Shown here: positions 43,367-55,976 of the stretch, piece by piece
How positions within the stretch are numbered: position 1 is the first letter of the stretch
How the letters are laid out: every line of letters begins with the position of its first letter
Assembly (NCBI GenBank): GCA_002102555.1
Contig: MCFL01000118.1
Coordinates: 1-64,000 of the forward strand
Direction: 5' to 3'
Length of the DNA: 64,000 bases
Origin: Catenaria anguillulae PL171
Taxonomy: Eukaryota; Blastocladiomycota; Blastocladiomycetes; Blastocladiales; Catenariaceae
Notes under the pieces: model-generated
The model's database searches: none
What the model was told of the DNA's origin: nothing
The model's input: the letters and a program-made list of their open reading frames with translations, nothing else
Made by a program: the position numbers and the translations under genes

Positions 43367-45351
43367 ATGCAAGTCCAACTCTCGCCACAGCGACAGCACC
43401 ACCCGCAGCTGCCGCCGCTCTCACCAATGGACTCGTCCTCGTCCTCTGCAACCACAACCAGCACAGCCACCGGTCTGCGCCGGTACGTGCCGCCGGCGAG
43501 CCCAACCAACCCAACATCGCCGTCACGCCCCTCCACTGCTCCGTCACACCGTGCAAATGATCCCGCCAACGCCGACAACTCATCCAACGCGACGTCGAGT
43601 ACTTCTGCCGCCGCACAGGCACGCCCAGCAGCAGCCAGGGGAGAAAAGGAGGCGTCCGGCAATTACCCAGACTACATGCCCAACCCAATGTTTGCGTCGT
43701 TTACAAAGAGTCGAAACTGGTATGTGCTTTGTCCCCTGCTCTCCAGGTCCTGGGTTCCTACATTTTGTTTGCTTGCTTTCAACGCGTCGGTTGACCATTC
43801 TCCTGTTCGATAGGGCACAAAAACTCGTGGACGAAGTGGCAGATCTCATGTACATAAGCTCTCCAATCTCCATGGCGCTGCCCCGCGCACCGCAGACTCA
43901 CGCCATTTTTTCTTTTCCCTCGCACACAGCTGCGTTCTGACCCCTCAAGGAAACATTGTGTTTGCCTCATCATCTTCTCGGTCGCTGGTCGGCTTTGGAT
44001 CGGACGAAATGGTCCACCGCCACATCTCCGAGTTTATCCACCCAGACGACGCACGTCACATGGCACTGGCCGTGTCGACGGCGGCACGCACGGGCCAGCC
44101 GTACCACCTGATCCACCGGTACCGCCGCAAAAACGCAGACTATGTGATTCTCGAAATCCACGGACGCACCATGCCGCCACTGTCAACATACCGGTCGACG
44201 CTCGGGCTGGCATCGGCCACGGCCACGGGTGCTGCGGGCCAGCTCAGGGACCCGACCTTGATTGTGAGTGTTGGGCGCGAGTATCCGGGCAAACTGTCGC
44301 CATTTTTGGACAGCGTGCTCGACTTGAAGATTGAGCACGAGCGGCTCGAGGTGCGCAAGTCGGAGGTGGAGGCGAGCGTGGCGAGAAACGCAGCACTCAA
44401 GCGCAAGCAGCTCATGCACCTGCACTCGCACCCATTGCCCGTGGCTGGCGCCGGCAGCAGCACTAGTGAATCTACATCGGGGTATTCCGCCGCCGCCACC
44501 ACGTCGCAGTCGCCCATGTCGCCAGGAAGCTCAGGCGCCGCCAGCGACCAGTCGGGCAGGGAACGGTCCGGGTCGCTGAGCATTGATGATTCGACCAGCT
44601 CGAGCGGCGGCGGCGGCGGATCGAGTATGCCGTCGTCGCGTCCAATGCCGAGTATTCCGGATATGCCTGTGGGTCAGACGCCGTCGACCGTAGGCATTTT
44701 TGGGCCGGCGGGCGGGGCGGCGGGCAACTCAAGTGCGGGCGGCACCACGGCAAACGGCCAGGCGGCCGGAGGGAACGGAAATCTCGGATGGTACGATACG
44801 TCGCCGGGAGCCGCGGAAATCATGCGCAACGTCCCTCAGGCCGCCAAGGTAGCACCGGTTGCGGTCCCTTCTTCGTCCCGGCTACATGCCGAGACGAGCG
44901 CTTCGGGGCCGGCCTTGGCAGCAGATTCGGCGGGAGGTGGGGCAACTGAGGCGGCGGTGACGGGCGAGGGGGCGGGCGAGGCCAGGAAGAAGCGCAAGAA
45001 GCGGGTCGTGGCAGAAATCATGGACCGCGTGTGCATTTCATGTGGAAGTACCAGTTCGCCCGAATGGCGCAAGGGTGCGTGCTTTTCTTCTTGCACATGA
45101 TGATGAGGAACCGCGCCCTCTGACTCTTCCATTGTCATCCATCATTCATAGGTCCCACGGGTGCAAAGACCCTGTGTAACGCTTGCGGGCTGCGGTATGC
45201 CAAGAGTAGGTTCATTTTTCCATCTTGTTTCTAACATGGGCTCACTTTCGTTATTGACCTTTGGACTCCAACAGAGGTCAAGACCGAGGCGCAGGCGCTC
45301 GCACAGCAGCAAGGCGGCGAGGGCGCCGCAGGAGACGCTGCGCAAGAGTGA
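43367..45351 (+). CDS. wc-2: White collar 2-like PAS domain/GATA zinc finger transcription factor
   Basis: In fungi WC-2 pairs with the blue-light photoreceptor WC-1 and binds DNA at light-responsive promoters. Five exons: 43367-43719, 43814-43849, 43930-45074, 45152-45205 and 45275-45351, giving 554 residues. An N-terminal Ser/Thr/Gln-rich region precedes a single PAS domain, about residues 114-245 (RNWAQKLVDEVADLICVLTP, NIVFASSSSRSLVGF, SEFIHPDDARHMALAV). A Gly/Ser-rich linker and a basic stretch (KKRKKRVVAEIMDR) lead to the finger CISCGSTSSPEWRKGPTG...CNACGLRYAK at about 498-527. The spacing is Cys-x2-Cys-x18-Cys-x2-Cys, the form typical of white-collar rather than nitrogen GATA factors (x17). 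No LOV cysteine motif (GRNCRFLQ) is present, so it is not the flavin photoreceptor. Confidence 0.88.
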
Positions 45352-45613
45352 TACCCGAACAAAGAGCCCTTTCTCTCGTCTTCTTCAGGGGGTGTTTGGG
45401 TGTCGGTGCGTGTCCGTCAATCCATTCTGTTCCTGCTCTTGTCCATTCTATCTGTACATATATGACGTAGTCCTTGTCACTGAGGTACAAGGGACGCCTC
45501 AAGAGAATCAAGCTAGTACAAGTGAGTAAAGTGTGTGCAATCAGGTACAGCCAAGAACAGTAACAAAAGTCAATTGCAAGAAAAACGAGTCACAAAAGCA
45601 ACCAATTGAACGC

Positions 45614-47766
45614 TTACACGGTCGGATGCGCGTAAATCAACCCCAACCGCTGCCACAAAAACGGCACCTTGTCCCAATGGATGAGATGCTTCCTGACCTT
45701 GTACGTGTACACGGACCACAGCACGGCACCATTCAAGACAAAGGCAACCGACACAAGCATGGGCACCACGAAATCCGAAGGCGACGACCACACGAGCGTG
45801 AGCACATAAGTCAACAAGTCGCCGCCCGCACACAGCGCATAATGCACGCCATTAATCACGCCCACCTCGTGCGAGTCAATGGCCTCTTGCATGATTTGCG
45901 CATGGCTCAGGTCAAATGTCCACAAGAAGATGCGCGAGATGGACACAGAGACACAAAGCACCGTCACAATCACGGGGCCGTTAGTGTCTTGGCCACCAAT
46001 CAGGTCGCGCAGCAAAATGATGGCGACGGGTGCAAGGCAAAGGGTTTGCGTCCAGATGCTCCACAAGCCCGATCGAATTGGGCCGTACCGGGTAATCAGC
46101 GCGGGCGCGACCCAGGTCGCGAGCACGCCCGAAATGCCTGCAAATGCGCGGTATCCGGCAATGGCTTGCGTCGACACGTGTGCTTCGGTCGCTAGGTAGG
46201 CAATCATTTGCCCGCCAAAACTCAACACGGTGACGTAGAGCGAGGCCATGGCAAGCGACGCGAGCAAAACCGGGTGGTGCCAGTACCGAGCGAGCGCTGA
46301 GCGGTTGTGGTGGTCCGCGCGAGTCGGGGAAGCAGGGGTCGTGGTTGCGCCCGACAAGGTCGGTGACGGCGGCGATGCAGTCGCACGGTCCTGTTGAGCA
46401 TCGGTGCCCGTTGTGGCGCCGTAGCCCGATTCGCGAAGTGCAAGTTGGCTATCCTCGGCCTCGTCCTCATCATCCGAATGTGCGGCGTGCACATTATGCT
46501 CCTCCAATCCAGCGTGTGCGGCTGCCGACGATTTCGGCAGCGACAATGGCAGGTGCAAACGGCGAACTGAGTTGAACAAGACGAGTTCGAGTGCCATGTC
46601 CATGAGCGCCCAGGCACCGAGCCCGAAAACCGTGATGCGTGAGGGAAGGTAGGCAATCAGCGACGCAATGACGAGTGGGGCGAGAAGCTTGCACAAGAGG
46701 TCGATACGGCGGACCCAGCCGTTGGTCCACGCGAGTTTGAGCGGGTTACCGTGGTTGATGACCACGACCCAGTCACGCTCCACTGAAGAAACGAGAAATG
46801 CGAGGGGGCATTAGTTTCTTGGAAATAGAGAGACGACGAAAACAAGTTTAAACGGACCAGAAATGACGTAGCCAGTGTTGCTCCATTTGATAAAGAGGCC
46901 GGCAATCACGAGGGGAACCATGAGCACAACACGCTGTCCCAATTCAGTGGCGGGCATGAGAGGCAGGACCAGCTGGGCAATCCAGCCTTGCGGGTCTTGG
47001 GCAATTGAGAACCAAACCTACACACACAATGCCTCGTCAGTGCCCGCAGTTTGGGAAGCAAACCTGGAATAGGAATAAGTATACCATCATGACCGAACAA
47101 GCCATCGCCATAGCAAGCTTTGCAATGACAACGGTATAGCTCACGGCCATCCAACGCGAGACAGTGGGCCGATCAATTATTGCGCCAATCCGTCCGCCCA
47201 TGAGCAGGGCGCCGAGACTCATGGTGATGCCGTAGACTGAGAGTGGCGCGAGCGAGTCGGGCACGAGCTGGGCAATCCAAACTGTCCAACTTCAAAGTTA
47301 GCCATCCACACCTCGCCCATAAACGCCATAGGAGTGAATGAAAGGACGTACTTGGCCAAGCAAATTCCCACGTACGCGACGTCCATGTTTCCAGCGTATG
47401 TGCAGCAAACAAGGCAGGAAGACCCTTTCCCGCCGCGGTCGTATGAGCGGACGCGGCGGGGAGCAATGATGAGGATTCGGTCGAGGCTGCTGATGCTGCG
47501 GCGACTCGAGCCAAGCGGTTGTTGGTCGGCGGGGTCGCGGGTGCGGCGCGCGCACTCGAATTCGGGGAAGGTGCTTGTGGCATTGTTGCAGCCGGTGAAG
47601 AAAGAACTGGGATGGTTTGCGCGATCGTGCGAGACGGTTCAGGTGAAGCTGACCGAATTTCGTAGGGAATGTGGACAATCTCGGCCGGACTGAATTGACA
47701 GAGGCGGCGGGACCTCGGATGCATTAAAGAAGCAAGGTCGGTCTCTGCCGTTGGTACATCAGGCAT
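45614..47766 (-). CDS. Ferroportin-family (SLC40) iron exporter
   Basis: Exports ferrous iron or related metals across the plasma or vacuolar membrane. Four exons, 47766-47352, 47281-47085, 47017-46858 and 46782-45614, give 646 residues. A Ser/Ala/Thr-rich cytosolic N-terminus of about 115 residues precedes the first helix region (LFAAHTLETWTSRTWEFA), which aligns with the ferroportin start. SVERDWVVVINHG and NGWVRRIDLLCKLLAPLVI are the hallmark block between helices 3 and 4. An acidic loop (HSDDEDEAEDSQ) precedes the second half, and VLSFGGQMIAYL through FVVPMLVSVAFVLNGAVLWS covers the later helices. The gene ends in a basic cytosolic tail. Ferroportins are patchy in fungi and most familiar in animals and plants. 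Confidence 0.87.
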
Positions 47767-48369
47767 TGATAGGTGTGCGCAGCTTCAGAGAGCGGAAATC
47801 TGATTTAAGGATTCGAGAAAGTCAGCGCTCGATCGGGCAGGGTTGGTGCTTGGAAGCGTCCGTCGAAGAGGTGAAAGCCGAGAAGATGATTCTGGAGGGG
47901 ATCAACACCACTGGCACGTGTGGATGGCGCGAGGCTCCTCGTGGCCTCGGCTTTTCATGCGTTCGATGCTGACCTCATCTTCCAGTGCTTGGCGGTTGCC
48001 AGCTGCAGTGGCCAAGCCAGCATGATTTGCTCGCGGCCCCACCTTACAATTTTGCGACACATCATCAGCGCGGCCAAAGAAGAACCCGTATCATTTCGGA
48101 TCAATGGCGGCTTCACTTGGCATATATTTACTATGCTCAGCACCGATCGATTGCCTCCAGTGCGACCAGTTCCATGCATGCATTGTACCCGTTACAGTCA
48201 TGTGAGACATGACACAGATTGAGACATATTCGGCGCGAGGTGCCATTGACTATCGAACGACTAGAAGGAGCCTGAAATGGAGTTATTGACCGGGAAGGAA
48301 CGACATTCATTGCACATTTACGTCGATAATAAAAAGCTACTACTCATCATTCTGTTCCACAGATCCAGT
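47767..48369. other. Ferroportin promoter region and protease 3' flank
   Basis: No gene seen. Short open frames lack coding character. Possible iron-responsive elements could not be judged by eye. Confidence 0.45.
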
Positions 48370-49662
48370 CTACACTCGCAACAAGACGTTGGGCGTGCCG
48401 CGAAGGCCTTTGCGATCAAGAACACCTTGACTTGCATTTGCAAGCAATTGTTCCGCAACCTGCTTGGGAGTCAAGCCCGGGTTCTCGGCGAGAATCAACG
48501 CAGCGGCACCGGCCACATGTGGCGCGGCAAATGAGGTACCGGTACGGACTTCGGATCCGCCGTTTTTGGACGCCGACACGACGGACGATCCGGGCGCGAC
48601 AACTGTTGGCAGATGCGTTGTGAGACCTTGACGTTGAGAGCAGTCCGACAGCCGGATGGATATAGAACGTACTGTCAACACAGCGGCCCCAGTTGGACAC
48701 ATACTCCAAGCGATCACGGTCGCTCGAAGCAGCCACCGTCAACACATCGGGCACAACCCCAGGGCTTTCCAGGCACGCATCGCGTTGGTTATTACCCGCT
48801 GCGGTCACGACAACGACACCGGCTTGGACAGCAGCCACAGCGGCTGCGTTCACATCATCGTCAGCGTCACTTCCGACACTTGCGTTGGCGATCACGGTCC
48901 GCTTTAGCCGCTGGGCCTCCTTGGCGACCCAGTTGAGGCCTGCAATCAGTTCGCTCGTGAATGCTTTACCATCGCTGCCAACAGTCTTGACGGAAATTGC
49001 CTTGGCAAGCTTGGAGACACCGTACTGGCGGCCCATAGCAATGGCTGCGACAAAGGTGCCATGACCATTGTCGTCATTGTCCTGCAGCACGATGAACGTT
49101 GGAATCAGTTGAACAATTGCTTGCGAGCCAGAGCGTGATGATGTGGAATTCCATTCAGACGTACACTCCACTCTGGGTTTGCCTTCCAGCCGACCGTTGC
49201 ACGACCCTCGAAATCAGGATGGTCTACCGCGATACCTGAATCAAGCACATAAATGGGCACATCCTTCCCGGCCACGTCCGGGTACGTGAAAGGGCCGGGG
49301 GCCTTGCGCTCTTGCGAAATGCGCGTCAAGCCCCAGCTGGGAGGATTGTCTTGCACCGCGCGGATCGTGACTTGGGAATCGGGACGGACAGAAGCGACAA
49401 GCGGGTTCTTCTTGAGTTGTTCCAGTGTCGTGGCGTTGGCGATAGTCACAGAGTAGCCTCGGAACCCCTTTCCAATCGAGTACTCGTGGTGAATGGATTG
49501 GGTGGATCCCAGGAGCTTGGTGAGCGATTGGGTGAATTTGCGTTGATCGGTGCTTGACTTGAGCTTGAGAATGTAGCGAGGTTGGTTGGTGGAGCGAGGC
49601 GTCACCTCGGCAGCGACAGCGACCAAGACAAGGATGACTGTGAGCAAGAAAGGGACCTTCAT
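48370..49662 (-). CDS. Secreted proteinase K-like subtilase (S8A) with I9 propeptide
   Basis: Three exons, 49662-49165, 49081-48673 and 48602-48370, give 379 residues. A signal peptide (MKVPFLLTVILVLVAVAA) is followed by an inhibitor I9 propeptide (RYILKLKSSTDQRKFTQSL to about residue 100). The catalytic Asp is in IYVLDSGIAVDHPDF (Asp141), the His in NGHGTFVA (His173) and the Ser in GTSFAAPHVAG (Ser326). The oxyanion Asn is in VVTAAGNNQRDAC. The third exon joins as CVDIVAPGSSVVSAS, the usual block before the Ser. The length fits a fungal extracellular proteinase K-type enzyme without a C-terminal extension, used in nutrient acquisition or hyphal and zoospore invasion; the actual role is unknown. 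Confidence 0.92.
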
Positions 49663-50052
49663 CTTGAATCTATGGAGGGCGTTCTAGGCTTCGAGCTGTT
49701 TAAGACGTTGAGGTGCGTCTGCATCGGTCGGCGACCAGTGAGGAACTTGCAGGTGGGGGTCCGCGCGCATTTATCGCATGCGTTTCTGACAGCGATGAGG
49801 GGTGTCAAGGTGGGTCCAAATCCCAGCGGAATGCGCCCTTTGTGCGGGTTTGCAGTCCGTCTTTGACCACAAGAATAATTCCATATATGCATGTGAGGCA
49901 ACAGGCTGCGGATGGTCGGTCTGCGAGCAGATTTGGGACTCGAAACCGGACAAATCTATTCTTGCGGGCACTCTGGTCCCACAATTGCCTTGATTGTGTA
50001 CGATTTTGCCTTGTTTATTTTTGGCCGAAGCGCGCTTAAGGTTGACGGGAAG
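49663..50052. other. Divergent promoter region of the protease and NAXE
   Basis: 390 bases, no gene. AT-rich at 49870-49890 and 50000-50025. Confidence 0.45.
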
Positions 50053-51311
50053 ATGGCACTTGTCTCACGCGAGGCGATCGAAGGACATTTCGACGACAAC
50101 CACCACCACCCTCTCGATCCACTCAAGCCAGAGTTGATGATGCCAAATGTAAATTCAAAGTGAGGTGATTTATACGACCCTATGAAATTCGACCATGCAC
50201 ACAAAGCCTATCACGGCATGTCCAACTCTTTTGCCGTTCTACGCCCTTTGCGCATGTCGGCAACAGGACTGTCCTGACCGACACCCGCCAATGATCACAG
50301 TATCTCACTCAACGCCTCGCGCAAGCGGTCGACACCGAACTGATGTCTCCTGCGGGGGGCTTCTCAATTGACCAGCTGATGGAGCTGGCAGGCCTTGCTG
50401 TGGCGCAAGCTGCTGCTCGTGTCTTTCCGCTCCAGCCAAAGCCCCCTGGCATTCCTCCAACGAGCGTCAATCGCGTTGTGCTCTGCTGTGGTCCCGGTTG
50501 GTATTGTACTAGAACCTCTTGCATTTGAAACCCATTCTAATCGCCATGTACTGCTGCCAGGCAACAACGGTGGCGACGGTCTCGTCGCTGCCCGTCATTT
50601 GGCGCACTTTGGCTACACACCCATTGTGTACTACCCGAAGCCCACCGACAAGCCGCTGTTTCGAAACCTCACTCAACAGCTTCGCAACCTTGATGTGCTC
50701 GTTCTTGGGTCAGATGCGTCCTCGACCATTGACTCGCAGTTACAACACGCATACTTTGTGGTCGACGCGCTCTTTGGTACGGTCAAGTGGCTCGAATGGT
50801 TGAAGGACCTGGCCTACACTTTCAATCGGTTCTTGTGCATGCACATAGGCTTCAGCTTCGCAGGCCCAATTCGGTCGCCGTTCGACGATGTGATCAAGGT
50901 GCCTCGCCCACTATTTGCATCAATCGGTCAAAACGATCGTTTGCTCATCGCACCAAATGCATTCAATAGAAAATCAATGAGTCACACAAGCCAGTATTGT
51001 CCGTCGACATTCCTTCTGGGTGGGACGTGGAAAAAGGTACGCATCCACCTTCTCCTCCTGTTGCACTGGACAGGACTAATCCCTGATAGGGTGCGCGCTT
51101 TGCTTCAGGCCCAATGGACGCCCACGGACTGGATACTCCATACGCGCTTGTTTCGCTCACGGCGCCCAAGCTTGGTGCGTCTGGCTATACGGGGATACAC
51201 TTTGTGGGTGGCCGGTTTGTTCCGCCTGCAATGGCGAGGCGTCTTGGCCTGGACATGCCAGAGTATTCTGGTGCGGATCAGATTGTTCAGATTTCAGGCC
51301 GCAAGGTGTGA
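50053..51311 (+). CDS. NAXE: NAD(P)HX epimerase
   Basis: Repairs hydrated NADH and NADPH by epimerising the S and R forms for the dehydratase. Six exons: 50053-50148, 50301-50496, 50561-50776, 50849-50898, 50970-51036 and 51109-51311, giving 275 residues. Motifs are YLTQRLAQAVDTELMSPAGG, FSIDQLMELAGLAVAQA, LCCGPGNNGGDGLVAARHL (nucleotide-binding loop), YFVVDALFGFSF, KINESHKPVLSVDIPSGWDV and ALVSLTAPKLGASGY. Every splice junction was chosen to rebuild these. The first exon also has in-frame ATGs at 50137 and 50140; the shorter start gives the N-terminus MMPNYLTQ, closer to yeast homologues. The longer form could carry extra targeting sequence. Confidence 0.9.
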
Positions 51312-51592
51312 GCACCACATCTTTTGGCAATCATTCCTTGTTGATTCAGTCTTGGCCATTTGACTCTTTCATTCTCGTGCTTATGTATTAAAATTCCTTG
51401 CCTCTGACCTTCAATCGGGTCTGCGTCTCGAGCTGCGCAGTGTTGGCTGCACTGAGCTCAAGGTTGGGTCGGCTTGGCTGCACATCATTGACTCACTCGC
51501 ACTCTGATCGGTCTTGCTGATCCCGATTGGCCAAAACGCTTGCTTTTCTTCATTGTCTCATGAATGACGGATGATCCTCGCAGACCATCACC
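51312..51592. other. Spacer between NAXE and MRE11
   Basis: 281 bases holding the NAXE 3' end and the MRE11 promoter. No gene seen. Confidence 0.45.
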
Positions 51593-53450
51593 ATGGACTC
51601 TTCGCAATCGCAGTCACAGCGGCAATCTCATTCACCGCCGCCCGAACCTTCGCCCAGCGAGTTGGGCCCGTCAACCGCGCCGCCAGAGGATGTAATCAAG
51701 ATCCTGCTCGCTACCGACAATCATTTGGGCTTTGCTGAGCGCGATCCCGTCCGCGGCAACGACTCGCTGCGCACATTTGAAGAGATTCTTCAAATTGCCA
51801 ATGAGAAGGAGGTTGATACTTTCTGCTTTCCGTTCCAGCTTGGAGCCAAGTGATTTGACACCCTTTCCATCGTTTCGCTCAGGTGGACATGATTTTGCTG
51901 GGAGGTGACCTCTTCCACGACAGCAAACCGACCGTGAAGACCATTCACGGAACCATGAACCTTCTCCGAAAGTACTGCATGGGCGACCGCCCGTGTTACC
52001 TCGAGTATCTGAGCGAAGGAACAACCAACTTTGCCCACCAGTGCGTTTTTGCTTCTCCCAATCCACCGCAACTCGCCAAGCGGCACTTACTCACGGCTCG
52101 GTTGGAATGCTCGCACCTACCAGATTCAACACGGTCAATTACATGGATCCAAACTACAATGTCGGCATCCCCGTCTTCTCAATCCACGGCAACCACGATG
52201 ATCCGACCGGCGTACGGCAAATCTCGATCTGTCTCTCACCTTCCGTACCGACATTTAACCAACACCTCGGTGAATCTCCATGTTCAATGCTCGCCAATTA
52301 GGACGCCAGTCTGGCATCCCTCGATCTGCTCTCCGTCTCTGGCCTCGTCAACTACTTTGGCCGGCAAACCCAAGTCGATGACATCACCATCTCGCCCGTC
52401 CTCCTGCGTAAGGGCCAAACAATGCTCTCATTGTACGGGCTCGGCAACGTGCGTGACGAGCGCCTCCATCGTACCTTTTTGCGTAAAAAGGTCAACCTGT
52501 TGCGTCCACACGAGTTCCACGACGACTGGTTCAATCTCATGGTGGTGCATCAAAACCGAGTCCCGCACGGCAAGACCAACTATTTGCCCGAAACCTTCTT
52601 GGATCCTTTCCTGCATCTGGTCCTTTGGGGCCACGAGCACGAATGTTTGATTGATCCCGTCTTCAACACGCAGCAAGAGTTTTACGTGACTCAGCCTGGG
52701 AGTTCGATTGCAACAGCATTGAGCGAGGGTGAAGCAAAGAAAAAGTACGTATTTCCGACGACTCGGTCCTTGGCCTTTTCTCCTTGCAGTCACTCAACTC
52801 CATGCTCCTAGACACGTCGCCGTCCTCAAGATCTTCAAGTCTTCATTTGAAATCGACAAGATCCCGCTCCGTACCGTTCGCCCATTTCTCATGGACGACC
52901 TCATTCTCTCTGACGTACCGGGCCTTGTCGCCAACGACGCAAAGGGCGCCCACAGGGCCATCACCCAGCGCATCCAAGAAATGATTGAGCAAGCCAACGA
53001 CGAGTGGCACGAGACACACCCGGACGACGAAGGCGACCCGCCTCTTCCGCTGATCCGACTGCGCATCGAGTACACGGGCTTTTCGACATTCAACCCGCAG
53101 CAGTTTGGCCAGCAGTATGTCGCGCAGGTGGCAAACCCGCGGGACATGGTTATGTTTTTCCGTAAGCGAAAGGCTGGCGTACCGTCGCGCCGCAAGGATG
53201 CAGGCGAGCAGATGACCGAGTTTGACATGGACGGGGATGTGATTATGGGTGAAGGCGACGAGGAGACCCTGCAAACGGCCAATGTGTCTAAGCATCTATC
53301 CAAGGACGATGCTGCGCAGGTAGAACAGTTGATTCGGCAGTGTTTGGGTGGCCCCAACCTGTTGACGTTGCCCGAGGCCGAGTTGAGCGATGCCATCAAA
53401 GTGTTTGTGGAGAAGAACGACAATGCCGCATTGGGAGAGTACGTTTTCTG

Positions 53451-53513
<63 letters not shown>

Positions 53514-54333
53514 CCTGTGTTGCTTTCCCGTGTGTCCTCAGACATTGATTGACGGCTGTCACTGGAACAGTTTTGTCGACGAAACGGGCAAAACCATAGT
53601 GACGGAAATCGCCCAAAAAGAAGATGCCGCTGCAGGCGACGACTCGTTCTTTACACAAACCGCCATCAACATCAAGACACAACGCAACCAAGCCCATGGG
53701 TCGGAATCTTCGCTCGCCTACCTCACCTCGCGCAAGTCACAAGACACAACAGCCAACGACGACGCCGACGATGCGGAAGACACTGCACCTGCGACCAAGA
53801 GACGCCGCATAACCGCCGCCGCAGCCAAAACCGCGAAGGCAACGAACACAGCGCCCGCGTCGACTCGCGGGCGTGGCAAGGGCCGCGCCACTGTCGCATC
53901 AACACGGACCACAACCGCGGCCACACGCAAACGAAAGCAAGTGGAGGTGATTGACTCATCGGAAGAGGATGAAGCGCAAATGAGCGATGAGGCGTCCGAG
54001 CAGGAGCGCGACGAGCTCGATTCGGACGAGGAGATGCCGCCGCCATCAAAGGCACATGGCGGCAAGTCGGCAGCGACCTCACGCGCGACGCGGGCGAATA
54101 CGCGCTCCACAGCGGCCGCGTCATCTGGCAGTGCGTCGCAGACACCAACGAACGGCACTCGGCGCATGGTGCAGAGCACGCTGTCTTTTGCTCCTTCGCA
54201 AGCGTCGTCGGCGTCCTCGTCCGTGGTCACGGCAACCCCAACGAGTACGAGTCAACGTGGACTTCCGGCATCGTTCGGGACGGGGCCGGCGGCAAGGGGT
54301 GGCCGAGGCGGGCGTGGGCGTGGCAAAAGGTGA
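51593..54333 (+). CDS. MRE11: MRE11 double-strand break repair nuclease
   Basis: Nuclease subunit of the Mre11-Rad50-Nbs1/Xrs2 complex for break sensing, end resection and telomere care. Six exons: 51593-51811, 51883-52040, 52124-52211, 52302-52744, 52812-53438 and 53571-54333, giving 765 residues. Phosphoesterase motifs are LLATDNHLG near residue 38, [13 protein letters not shown] near 75, [12 protein letters not shown] near 145, MVVHQNR near 240 and [12 protein letters not shown] near 272. The DNA-binding/Rad50-binding part includes [10 protein letters not shown]. The tail is Arg/Ala/Gly-rich with RGRGKGR and ends [11 protein letters not shown], resembling the GAR motif methylated in animal MRE11. 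The fifth intron contains a 62-base T run. The reading frame happens to stay open through that run, but the conserved sequence (NDNAALGDFVDETG) shows it is spliced out. Confidence 0.95.
53452..53513. repeat. 62-base poly(T) tract in MRE11 intron 5
   Basis: Uninterrupted T from 53452 to 53513, between the donor GTACGT at 53439 and the acceptor AG at 53569-53570. Confidence 0.9.
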
Positions 54334-54696
54334 TCCTCAATTTGTCCGCGTTCCAGAGCATCGTGGTTGCGGCATTCTTGCTATTTGGGGCGTTCACGTG
54401 ATGAGGCTATTGTATTGGATTCATGCTCGAGTGATGTTTGAATAAATAAAGACTGAAGTGACAAGCATCACAGCGACTGCAGCGGAGAGGGGCAGCAAAG
54501 AGCTTTGCCGCATTGTGCAACATCGGGCAAAGAAAGCGGAAGAGAGGGGGGGATCAAGGGATACGCAAAACTACCAGTCAAAAGAGCAAAAAGAACCGCA
54601 GCAGCAATAGGGCAATTGGCCAGCGGGAGGGCCGGAGGGTCTGCAAAAGAAGAATTGTATACAAATGGAGGTTGATGTTGGTGGCAAAAAAAATGC
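54334..54696. other. 3' flanks of the convergent MRE11 and CENP-A genes
   Basis: 363 bases; AATAAATAAA at 54440-54449 could serve as a poly(A) signal for MRE11. No gene seen. Confidence 0.5.
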
Positions 54697-55524
<828 letters not shown>

Positions 55525-55976
55525 GGCGAATGTGAGCTGTCGGGGAAGAGTGAACGACTGGGTTGGTTGGTTGCGATTGGTCGGAGGCGGCTCACGCAGA
55601 TCACAGAGTCATGGAGGTATGGTGGAAGTTGGACAACTCGGTAATTCAGAATATCGGCACGGGTGGAAAATGTCGATTGCTCAAGGACGATTCATGAACT
55701 GATAGATTACATTGTCCTTTTCTTGTACGTAATTGTTGTTGTTCTGCCGGTATCATGGAATGGCCTTGGCTTTGGATTGAATGGATTGAATCGGCGGCCC
55801 GTTTTCTCTTCTTGACGCGTCCTTGACAGCGTCCTTGAGCTCCCAGCGTCCGCACCAACTTCCGCTCAAGTCACAGCCCTTGTTGACAGCTGGATCCTGG
55901 AAAGACGAGCAAAGAATGCCATATGAAGTCATAGAATACTCGAATCCTACGGAAACTCCATGAAAACCCACCCATC
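55525..55976. other. Divergent promoter region of CENP-A and chitin deacetylase
   Basis: 452 bases, no gene. Contains repeated GGTTGGTTGG at 55560-55571 near the CENP-A start. Confidence 0.45.

Noticed and set aside
51037-51108. Apparent frameshift in NAXE
   Set aside because: Using the acceptor at 51107-51108 (CTTCAG) instead of the nearer GATAG restores the conserved frame.
52729-54333. MRE11 3' part as one exon with a run of Phe
   Set aside because: The Phe run is translation of the intronic poly(T). Splicing 53439-53570 restores conserved sequence.
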